This document shows, piece after piece, positions 1 to 9,268 of a DNA stretch of 64,000 nt. Each line of letters begins with the position of its first letter. The first letter of the stretch is position 1. Both the position numbers and the translations under genes were made by a program. This DNA is from Parietichytrium sp. I65-24A (lineage: Eukaryota > Sar > Bigyra > Thraustochytrida > Thraustochytriidae): positions 496,001 through 560,000 of the forward strand of contig BLSF01000008.1 of assembly GCA_012862575.1 (NCBI GenBank). Direction: 5' to 3'. Below the pieces are notes generated by a model that was not told the DNA's origin, ran no database searches, and saw nothing but the letters and a program-made list of their open reading frames with translations.

Positions 1-2
1 CA

Positions 3-1160
3 AACTCTTGCAGCTCACATGGAACTTGTTCCGGGGGAAGTTCTTATACTTGTACTTGCGACGAGGGATACCAGGGATTTGATTGCTCAGACAAGGTTTG
101 TCCAAAGGGAGTGGCATGGTTTGCGGAGCCTGGTATAACACTGCCTGGTCTGGTGACAGCAACGCAGAGTTCCACGACTGTCACAACGACTTCGGACTTG
201 ACCAACTACGTGATGGCCGGGGACACCATGGTAATTGATGGCAACGAAGTGACAATCAGCTCTGTTACATCGGGCACCGTGGTGCTGACGACCGCTTACA
301 CAGATTCCACAGTTACTAATGTTGAAGCGTTTGCACACCCTCTTACGGCGCATCATTTGGTGGAGTGCTCTGGGAGGGGCAACTGCAATCGTGGCACTGG
401 GCTCTGCAACTGCATGTCTGGCTTCACCGGCTCAGCTTGCCAGAAGACAGTCTGCCCGTCCGACTGTAGCGGCAGGGGCACGTGCCTTACCAACGAAGAG
501 TTCGCGTCTACGACGGAGAGCAACGGAGAAGCGACTTCTTACACTTACGGAGAAGATCCCAGCAATCTCGCTACCTGGGATCACGACAAGCTGTTCGGGT
601 GCAAGTGTGACAAGGCTATTTACAAAGGTGGAATGTATGATTACACCGGGCATGACTGCTCGCAGATCTCATGCCAGGTAGGCGACGACCCTGGTGTTAT
701 TGGAGTTGACGAGATACAGAGCTTGACTTGCTCTTTGAGCTCGGGAACGTTCACGCTTACTTTCCGCCAAGAGACCTCTGAGGCTATTGACTTTGACGCC
801 ACTGCAAGTGAGCTGAAGAGCGCGCTGGAAGAGGTGCTTACCATCGGTACCGTGACGGTTAGCATCACTGGCTCTTCAAGTGCGTCGGATCCCATCTGCT
901 CTGGAGGTACGGTAGAAACCATGATCACATTCACATCTCGGCACGGGGACCTTCCGGACATGGTCAGCTCTGACGCAAACGCGGTTGTCGCTGAGGATAC
1001 GGCTGGGACCAAAAAAAACTACGAATGCTCCTCCCATGGACTTTGCGCACGTGATACGGGAGTGTGCGAGTGCTTCAACGGCTACGTGTCGAGTGACGGC
1101 CAAGGGAATGTCGGAACAAGAGGCGACTGTTCGGCCCGCGATGCCCTTTACTCTGGATAA
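3..1160 (+). CDS. C-terminal part of an EGF-like extracellular protein (5' end outside window)
   Basis: The frame is open from base 3 and ends at TAA 1158-1160, so this is the 3' end of a longer gene. The 385 residues hold at least four EGF-type cysteine clusters with the CSGRGNC / CSGRGTC / CSSHGLC pattern followed by CxCxxGF/Y. Between the third and fourth clusters (about 695-1000) lies a beta-rich unit with EIQSLTCSLSSGTFTLTF and later a GDLPDMV segment. I recognise that unit from large secreted or cell-surface proteins of heterokonts. The family role is adhesion or extracellular matrix, and no enzyme motif is visible. No membrane segment follows the last EGF cluster, so this end looks secreted or lumenal. 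Function is inferred from domain type only. A GTG at 111 lies inside the frame and is not the start. Confidence 0.75.
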   Translation, partial: NSCSSHGTCSGGSSYTCTCDEGYQGFDCSDKVCPKGVAWFAEPGITLPGLVTATQSSTTVTTTSDLTNYVMAGDTMVIDGNEVTISSVTSGTVVLTTAYTDSTVTNVEAFAHPLTAHHLVECSGRGNCNRGTGLCNCMSGFTGSACQKTVCPSDCSGRGTCLTNEEFASTTESNGEATSYTYGEDPSNLATWDHDKLFGCKCDKAIYKGGMYDYTGHDCSQISCQVGDDPGVIGVDEIQSLTCSLSSGTFTLTFRQETSEAIDFDATASELKSALEEVLTIGTVTVSITGSSSASDPICSGGTVETMITFTSRHGDLPDMVSSDANAVVAEDTAGTKKNYECSSHGLCARDTGVCECFNGYVSSDGQGNVGTRGDCSARDALYSG

Positions 1161-2170
1161 AATCACCCTCCCTCAACGTTTGTTTTACAAAAAATTATTT
1201 TTTCCAACTAAATCTTCTCTTCCGGTGCTGAGCAGAGCTCACACTGTCAATCATCAGCACCCCTTGGCTCTCAGACATCGTCACCATCGCCCAGTCCCAC
1301 TGTCTTCATCATGAAAAGAGGAGCTGGAGGTCGCGCCATTTCGAGCCGAGAACTTGAGTGCCTCATCTTGGATAGAATTGAGGGCCGTGGAGATCCATCT
1401 ATTCGTGACAGGACCCGGTTCTCCGTTCCTCATTGTTTGGTTGAAGACAAGCTTCGTTTGGAACACTTTGAGGGCTGTCTAACCGCTGAAGTACATTTGA
1501 CAAAAGGAAACAAACAGACGCTCAGACAGAAGAAAAGGCACCTTGGCTGACTCTGTTCTCATGCGTTCACACTACCGGTACCATGTTCATGCTCAATTGA
1601 AGAATGCACGAGGGTTAGTTTATAGTGTTGGTGTGCGATTGATTGCAGCGCGAATGCGAAGAGGAGTGCGATGGCTTCGGGGCGTATGCTTCACGCCTAC
1701 GCATGTCTACGCTCGTTTATATTGAATTTTGATATATTTTATTGGACTTACGGCACACTCTATCTAGCTAGCTAGAGTCCAGTTGAGCATAGTTGAGCCC
1801 CAGCGTGAGCCTGAGACTCCTGAGACAACGTAGCTGGCCTCTCGCGCCTCAGGGTAGTGAAACCAGTTTCATTACGCTTATTACAGTAACGTGTGGCGCT
1901 TTTACTCGTTCACGTGCCAATCACGCAGTGGCTTTCCAGAGTCTCCGAGTTTGCAGCGCGTGGTGCGGACAGAAAAGAAAGGAGAAGAGACAGGAGGTCG
2001 TCGATCGATCGAGCGAGCGTTTCGCACAGGTCCGAGTTCGACCATTGTTTTTGCAAGCAAAGCAGCTCTGCAAAGCTCAAGTCGCCGAAGGCGGTGGATG
2101 GCACCGTTGGGGTCGGCTCTGACCAGGTTACTGCAAAGGAAAAGAAGCACCGTCGGAGCGTAAGTGCGAG
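1161..2170. other. Intergenic, no supported gene
   Basis: About 1 kb between the EGF-like gene and the prenyltransferase. A 79-codon frame opens at ATG 1312 (MKRGAGGRAISS) but resembles nothing I know and has no support. A TAGCTAGCTAG palindromic run lies near 1762-1776; similar runs recur near 8167 and 37383. The last 250 bases are probably leader and promoter of the downstream gene. Confidence 0.5.
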
Positions 2171-3061
2171 ATGAACTACTTGGAAAAGGTGGTGCTGAAC
2201 ACGGTGAAGCTTGGGCCGCTTCCACAACATGTCGCGTTCATCATGGACGGGAACAGACGGTTTGCGAAAAAGAATGGCAAATCAGCGTGGGAAGGTCACA
2301 GTGACGGGTATTCGTCTCTGCTGAGAGTGTTGCAATGGTGCTTGGTGCTGGAAGTGAAAGTTGTGACGATCTATGCGTTCAGCATTGACAACTTTCAAAG
2401 ACCAAAGACGGAGGTGGAGACGCTCATGAAGCTTGCTGAGGAGAAATTCCAAGAGTTCTTGAAACATCAGGCTCTGGTGATGCAGCATGAGATTCGAGTG
2501 AGGATCCTTGGCGATTTAAATCTCTTGCCCGAGGGCGTGAAACGAGCTGCCGCGAACGTTATGCATGCGACTGCAAAACATAAGAAATTGACTCTCAACA
2601 TCTGCTTCAGCTATACTTCTGGGGAGGAGATCTCAAGTACAATCCGAAATGTTGTCCAAGCTGCTCGGGAAGGAATCATCGAGAAGGAGGACATCGACGA
2701 GCAGTTTCTTTCGCAGTGTCTCTACACTCGGGGTAGCTCGCCAGATTTGCTCGTCAGAACCTCTGGAGAAACTCGACTCAGTGATTTTCTGGTGTGGCAA
2801 TGCAGCAGAGCGCACTTATGCTTTGTGGATACGACTTGGCCAGAAATTGATCTGTTCAAATTCCTCACCTGTATTTGGGATTACCAGGCGCATCGGCTCT
2901 CTACTGCGCCAGTCCTGGTTGAAGAGCCAAAGCATCACATCGGTGGAAACCAGGAAGAAGAAAAGTCAGAAACACAGAAGAGCGAGAAATTGCAGCGGCA
3001 AACCAAATATCTTGAACTCTTGGAAACTCAGGAGCTCGAAAGATGCCAAAAATGGATGTAA
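2171..3061 (+). CDS. cis-prenyltransferase, dehydrodolichyl diphosphate synthase (DHDDS-like)
   Basis: This 296-residue protein should condense farnesyl diphosphate with isopentenyl diphosphate units in cis to make the dolichol precursor used for N-glycosylation at the ER. Family motifs appear in order: FIMDGNRRFAKK with the catalytic Asp (about residue 25), WEGHSDGYSSL, YAFSIDNFQRP, LGDLNLLP, CFSYTSGEEI, LLVRTSGETRLSDFLVWQ and the WPEIDLFKF stretch that binds IPP/Mg. It aligns closely to animal DHDDS from memory. Animals need a second subunit (NgBR/NUS1) with a C-terminal RxG; I see no RxG here. The usual SIEN motif reads SIDN, a conservative Glu-to-Asp change. The start is the ATG at 2171 and the length is normal. 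The tail after residue 245 is charged and family-atypical. The SENP-domain gene ends convergently 20 bp away. Confidence 0.9.
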   Translation: MNYLEKVVLNTVKLGPLPQHVAFIMDGNRRFAKKNGKSAWEGHSDGYSSLLRVLQWCLVLEVKVVTIYAFSIDNFQRPKTEVETLMKLAEEKFQEFLKHQALVMQHEIRVRILGDLNLLPEGVKRAAANVMHATAKHKKLTLNICFSYTSGEEISSTIRNVVQAAREGIIEKEDIDEQFLSQCLYTRGSSPDLLVRTSGETRLSDFLVWQCSRAHLCFVDTTWPEIDLFKFLTCIWDYQAHRLSTAPVLVEEPKHHIGGNQEEEKSETQKSEKLQRQTKYLELLETQELERCQKWM

Positions 3062-3081
3062 TTAGTTGAAACCAATCATCG

Positions 3082-6000
3082 TTAGTTTTCGTCAACAAGT
3101 ATTGAGAAGACAGAGCCCGAGAGTTGCCTGGTGCTCTCCAAAAGCACCTGCACCTCGCGCTTTGTTTCGTGTAGGTAACTGAAAAGCGCATGTTTTAAAC
3201 TTTTGTGATCACAATCTTCCTTCGCAAGCTCTAGCCTGACTTGCTCCGCAGCACTGCTCGGCTTAGAGCTGCCCCAAACTTCAAGCTCTTCGTCCTCATC
3301 TGGAGGAGGCGAATTGGTAGCCTCATCCTCGCTATCGGTTGCTGCCGTCCATGGGCCTCTGGCTTTCTCGCTCGCTTCCTTTCCCTGGTCAACCACGTTT
3401 GCTGGAGATCCAAACTTCTTTTCAGAGCCAAACTTCGGCTTCCAATACGTTGTCTCCTCTTCTTCTTGTTTTTGCTTCAGAGCGTCCTTTAACATCGCGG
3501 GTTGGTTGATCGCTCTAGGAAACATGGACTGCATAAAAACTTTGACTACCACAGAGTCGCATATTGTCATTGCCAAATTTATCATCGGGGCGAAGTCTTT
3601 GAACGACTCGTCAACGGCAGACCGTGGCAAAGTCTTTGCCCTGCTGCTCATCAACTCCATCACCGCATCGCAGAGCTTCTTGTTTGTGACGACATCCGTT
3701 CGGCTCTCCGATATCAGCGGCAACACGCCTTCTTTGACCAATTCCAAGACCTCAATTGCAGGCAAATTGGGCAGTTTGGCCTTCACCAAATCTGCAATGT
3801 AGCCAGAAAAAGGTGTCTGAGAGTCGAAAATGTAGAGGTGACTGCGAATTAGAAACGAGGCTATTTGCGGGCAGCCAAGCAGGATTTCGTTGCTTTGGCA
3901 GAGATTTACCCAAAATCGTTTCTTGGACTCGACGTTGCCATGGGAAACAAATACATTCAGCAGCCTCGTATTGAATTTGGCTCTTGCTTGAGAGCAAGAA
4001 CGACGAATTGCAGTTTCATTCGCAGCCTGTTTGTGGCGAATCAGACTTCGTATTGTCCCACGAAGACCAGCTTTCGAGCTTTCCACACTTTCAGCGGAGA
4101 ACCACTCTGAATGTATGCGCGTCTCGACGATTTCTCTCAGGTCCAGAGCCTTCCCGCCTGATAGACCCGGGCAATATACTTCTTCCAGAAATTTTTCTGC
4201 GAATTTGCACAAGTACAAACCACAGTCATGCCCATTTTGTTGTTGCGGAACCGAAGGGGCCAGTACCTATACTTGGGAAATTTATAATTAGTGACAATGC
4301 GGGCCACGGCATTTCCAGCTCTCAGACTTACCGGTATCTTGAAAGCACAAGCGAGTACATTCGCCTGCAACGCTGCACCATCAAGTTTGTTCTCATCTAC
4401 GTAACATGCGGCCAGCTCATTTCTTATCACGTCTGCAATCTGCGCCTCGCTCCCGCCAATAGAATCCAACACGAGGATGAAACAACATTCTCTTTTGTCA
4501 TCAGTACTTGCCTTCATGAAGGATGACACGTTGCAAACCACGGTGAGGCACCAGTGTGCCCCTAAATTGCAAGGTACGAACCAAAACCTGAGCTTGCACA
4601 AATCGCCCTTCCTGCTCCGAAAACGACTCCCGGAGAACCATCGCTGAAAGACCAATGAGGTATACAAGTGAACCTCTTGTTGCATTCTCTCATGAGTACT
4701 GCGTGGAAATCGCTCCAATACGAGGTATTGAAGGTAGAAGTCGATCACAGTATCATTCACATGAGCGCCAATATTCAGCTTGACAAGGTCTGCGCGACGG
4801 ATCTGAATGCGCAAGACTTGAGAGGGCGGATAAGAGAAAAGAACTTCGTTCCCGTCGTCCTGGCCCTGTGTCTGGGATTCACTTTGACTAAAATGAAAAC
4901 TCAGGGAAGAGTCGTAGCTTGCAGCGGTTTCCTCCATCGCAAAGGCGACCATCCAGAAGCGATCAGTGTCGAAACCTTGATGAGGGGAAAGCAAGTCATT
5001 TAAAAACGACACCCAATCTCTCGGAGAGGACATCTTCACTTTGATGCACCCCGCCACGAATTGTGGAAGGCGTGTTTGTACGAGCGTTACTAGGTCAATC
5101 GACCAGCCTTCTAGAGTTTTCTGAAGACTTGGCGAAGCTTCTTCGGAAACCAGCCCATTCAATATTCTGGAAACAGCTTGCTTCGTCTCTGTTCGTGAGC
5201 TTGAAACAAGTTTCATCAGGCGCTCAAAAGCACGTTTGAGAAGAGCGACATCTCGTAGATGTTCCAAAAACGTGTGCCAGAGGAAGACACCGTCGATACC
5301 ACCGAAAGCGTTGAGTACAACCACAGATTCTTTTTCCAGAAAAGTAACAAGATTGGGTCCGCAGTCGACTACTAAACGCTGAGCCAATTTTGTGCTTGCA
5401 GAGCTGAGCCCAGCTTTGGCGGCCGAGACATATTCGTACTCCATACAGTAAACGACACAGCCTAGCAACTCCTCCGAGTCCCCAATGCAAGTGACCACAA
5501 TGTCTGGCCCCAAGAGAGACAAGACCTTCCACAAGGCAGGTAAATCACGCTTCAAGGACGGTCCTTTGGATGAGAATACTCTACTCCAATACAGGGTCGT
5601 GTCGACAGCAATGCTTGCTTTTCGATCGAGGAAAAGGCGCAGAAGGTCCTCCAGGGTGAAGAGGCCCAATTCTTCGAAACTCAATGAAATGACATCACTT
5701 GCCGTCAGGTGCGACGCTACGAGATGGAGGGCATCAGTAAAAACAGAACGATTAACGTACTGCGATGCCTTCGTCAGTGCATGGAAGACGTCTGCCCGCA
5801 GCTCGGTGAGTACTATAGCGGACATCTGTTGCGTCCAAGGCACAACCTGCCGAGAGGGTAGATCCACAGACTTTTTGTTTTGCAACGATGTGAGATACCC
5901 CAGACGCGCCTGCTCACGTTCGATGGCTGCGAGGGAGCTCACGTCTTCACAACGCTGAAACAAAACTCCAAAGACCCACTCGAGAAGATCTCCCCAACAA

Positions 6001-7958
6001 CTATACTCCTTGTCGCTTGGTTGGTTCTCAACAGAAGCGTGCCCTGCCTGCGAAAGCCAGAGCAGAACGGGGTGCACAATCGTTTTTAGACATACCGCAT
6101 CTTCCAAAATCGCTCTCGGCACTGCGCAAAGCAGGTAAATCCAAACGTAAAACGTGTATCTCTGAGCTCGAACGCTCGACTTGGTGAAGGGGCACTCCTC
6201 CCAAATCTGTTCAATCTGCATAACGAGGTTGCGCATCGTTTTCTGTATGCTCTCTGAGACTGTGACATTGTCTCCCACTGCTACAAAGTTTCTGCAGTAC
6301 ACCTCTATGAAAGATGTAAAGTGACATATCGCTTTTGCTGCTTCGACATCCGTCTTTGCACGTGCAATGACGCCGTGGATGGCTGAACCGGTAGCACTGA
6401 TGTCCGCTTTTACGGCTTTGCGGCTCTGTGCATCTGGAAAAATCTCTTCAATAAGCTTCGACCGAGGGATTGAAAGGTAGAGCACAACCGCGCTCCAAAC
6501 TTTCGCAGCAACAAGAATTTGCGTTTTCCAGCCTGGCTGGGATGTTGGGGTTCCGGAGCGGCTTCCCGCTTTCTCAGACTTCAGCGTTGCTCCCCCGGGC
6601 GGACTCGCGACGTGAACTTTACTTTGTGAATCAATACTAAACTTTTGCCGCTTGGGGGCGGATATGAGCTGATCAGCAGAATCCCTCTTCTTCTCGGCTC
6701 TGCCATTGTCGAGGTTGAGCTTCAGGGAAGACTCTCTGAGCCGTGCGGTTGCAGTTAATTTTCTCTTTGGCAAGCTCTCCGATCCTTGCCTCCGCTGTCT
6801 AAAGAAGTAAAAGTGCCTTATGGCTGCCAAATCCCCAAAGCTTGTCAAGCCGGGAATCGGGGTAAGAGCGCCGATTTGCTTCATAGAAATAACTTCCTGG
6901 CCTCCGGGTCCAGGATGTCTACTAATTTCATATCCAGCCTGCTCAAAGTACTGCAAAATCACCTCGTCGCTCTCGCTTGTAGATGCCGAAAATGTTCGAT
7001 TCAATTCAGGCTCTGCTTTAGCTGTGCGTTCCGTATTTGCTTGGCGCAGAGAGTGATGGATCGGGGGGACTGAATGGATCTCCCGAATGCGCTTTTTTGA
7101 GTTCTTTCGAGACGACAAACTTTGCTGTGTTATCTCATCTGGTCTTGAAAAGAAACCAAGTTGCAAGCTTTTAAAGAAATTGGGGCATGATTGGAGAACT
7201 CGGCGCTGAAGTTGACTGGCCATCCTACTGTGGTGCTCCGGGTCGAAGAAGATCCGACGACCGTTAGTTAGAAATACGAGAGCCTCGACATTCGCAGCTT
7301 CCGACTTTGTGAGAAACTCTGTCAGACAGATGCAAAAGCACTCTGTGAGGCATGAAGCGTGATAAATTCCTACGCGCCTGATGCTTCCACCAGGGACATT
7401 TTTAAAAAACATACTCCCCATGCCAAGTGTCGCCATAACAAGTCGGAAGCTCCGCGGGAGGTCTTTCATGCACCGATGGAGCAGCAGCACTAAGTCGGGC
7501 CACACTTCATCGGGAAAATCGGGATGGAACCTGTCAATAAACTCGGCAAGACAGAACAAGCTCTTCGCAAGGAACGCCTTGGCGTGCTCGTCCAGGTTCG
7601 TGTTCAAACGCTCCAAAATTGCCACATTCAGCCTCTCCAAAACCTCCTTTACAAGCTTCGGGGACGACTGCAAGACCGCGCGGACCTGTGGCGCCTCGAA
7701 TGCCAGCCGAAGACACCATACCGCATTGCTACTCCCCACCCTTGCGGCAACTTCCACTGCGCTTCGGACCCACTCTCCGTTCGCCAGTCCGTGTTCCCGC
7801 ACAACATCCTCGACCCCACCACCGCTCTTTTCATCCTCTGCGGCGCCGCCTTTTCTCGCTGCTTCCAGCTCCGTCACCAGGTGCTCAAACGCCGGAAAAC
7901 TCCGGTCCGTGGTTGAGGCCTGCGAGCTTTGCGTTTGAGACGCCCAAAGCTCCTCCAT
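3082..7958 (-). CDS. Large helical protein with SENP/Ulp1-type SUMO protease domain (2 exons)
   Basis: Exon 1 is 7958-4332, exon 2 is 4266-3082, and the intron 4267-4331 (65 bp) runs gtaagt...tatag in phase 0. The joined product is about 1,603 residues. The protease domain sits at roughly 1060-1290: His in GAHWCLTVV (about 1135), Asp in ILVLDSIGG (about 1165), and across the splice VPQQQNGHDCGLYLC with the oxyanion Gln and catalytic Cys (about 1224). This is the SENP6/7-like arrangement, expected to cut SUMO from conjugates in the nucleus. Read without splicing, exon 1 runs on to a false stop and loses the cysteine. About 1,050 residues of helical, HEAT-like sequence precede the domain, with a basic, serine-rich linker near 380-490. 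About 310 further residues follow, with an acidic, proline-containing tail. I do not recognise the flanking regions. The ATG at 7956-7958 is the start. Confidence 0.85.
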
Positions 7959-9268
7959 TCCCGCGAACCAGTGTCCCTGTGCCCTATTCCGCCATGCTCT
8001 GAATGGTAAGCCAAGGAACTCGTAGGTGTGCGCACGCGATTATGTGTACTCGCGCGTACGCGTACTTGCGGTGTGCGCGTATGTATTTTGTATGCTTCGT
8101 TCATGAAGTACTCTGCGTGTACTACACACGTTTTTGATGGCGACTATTATGTCTGTACTCTACTACTAGAGCTAGCTAGCTAGTAGACGTAAGAAGCACT
8201 CGTCTAGGTAGTAATAATTATAAGTACTTTGTTGGAGAGAAGAGATTTGAATTTTAGTGTTGCAACATAGGTAAATCACGCATCTCGTCAATTTGAATGC
8301 AAGCCGCTCGTGTTTCTTTGGTGACTCATTCTTCTGCGACCATGGTGGCCCATGTACAAGTTGCCTCAGCAAAGTATTAGTGATCACCAACCGCCTTAAC
8401 GTTTCCCAGGTTTGTTGGCGAGAAAAAATTCCCATCGTATTATTATTCATCTTTCGCCGAACGGAGCTGGCCAAGCGGGGCATTCTTTCCCTCCCACACG
8501 ATGGTACGGCAGTCGATGGCGAGTCACTACGAGCCTGCCAAGGCAGCATCTCGTTCCAGCTCCATCCTTGGAACGCCATACCCTCTTGAAAGGCACTATT
8601 GCGCCTCTTGCGCTCAGAATCTAAGAGATTCCCCACGTTTGACGCGCTGCCGTTGCGGACAAATGATCGCACACACAATGTACGTTGGACAACCCTACAG
8701 GAGGCGGAAACTATCCACCCTGTTTGCACAAGCCTATCCTTTAGCATTTCCTTTTCAGCAGGCAACAGTGCTTCTTCGATACGTACTCCACTTTCGCCAA
8801 GACTGTAAAAACAAGAGTGTGTCTCTGAACTCGAAACGGCTCCCATGTCCAAAACAGAGTTGAGCGCGCAGTCTTATTCAAAAACTTTCCAGGCTAACGA
8901 GGGAACATCGGCCCAGCATACTAAAAGACCTTCCCGGTGGTGCAGGCTCTGGGTTGATCTCACCCCGCGGCTATTCTCTACAACATCCGCCCAAAAATGT
9001 GAGAGTCTAAGAATATAACTTTACTTGTTTTATGACTGTGAGTTGAGCAATCCTTTCTTCCCCGTTTGAGACCACGCACTTCTCAGAGCGCAGAGCGCGG
9101 GTCCGCGAGAATATTTTCGTGGCTTGAAAGATTTCACAGAATCGAGGATGATTTTCCGCTATCTCCGACTGCGAATTACAATGGTGTCAAAGTCAGTCAG
9201 AAAAAAAAGAAAGTCAAGAAAAATACAAACTTTACGCACACATCCCGGTGTCAAAGTCACACATACAC
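7959..9268. other. Intergenic between the SENP gene and the LRR gene
   Basis: 1.3 kb. Bases 8030-8100 are alternating CG/TG/TA-rich (gcgcgtacgcgtac) and 8165-8186 hold a ctagctag palindromic run. A possible small plus-strand gene (8501-8863) is listed separately. The minus-strand frame 8846-8172 overlaps it and has no recognisable domain. Near 9182 a piece resembling the LRR-gene intron sequence (ggtgtcaaagtca) survives, suggesting decayed repeat units beyond the present end of that gene. Confidence 0.4.
8501..8863 (+). CDS. Doubtful small ORF with a CxxC/CxC cluster
   Basis: 120 codons from ATG 8501, with a second ATG at 8516. One short stretch, YCASCAQNL then TRCRCGQMI, has the spacing of a small zinc ribbon. 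Nothing else is recognisable, and a 225-codon frame lies antisense, so coding potential is weak. It stands between two convergently facing intergenic flanks with no operon-like context. I would keep it only as a candidate. Confidence 0.2.
   Translation: MVRQSMASHYEPAKAASRSSSILGTPYPLERHYCASCAQNLRDSPRLTRCRCGQMIAHTMYVGQPYRRRKLSTLFAQAYPLAFPFQQATVLLRYVLHFRQDCKNKSVSLNSKRLPCPKQS

Noticed and set aside
3984-4526. 180-codon plus-strand ORF
   Set aside because: Antisense to the SENP catalytic region and its intron.
8172-8846. 225-codon minus-strand ORF
   Set aside because: No recognisable domain, low-complexity end, overlaps an equally plausible plus-strand frame. Left unannotated.
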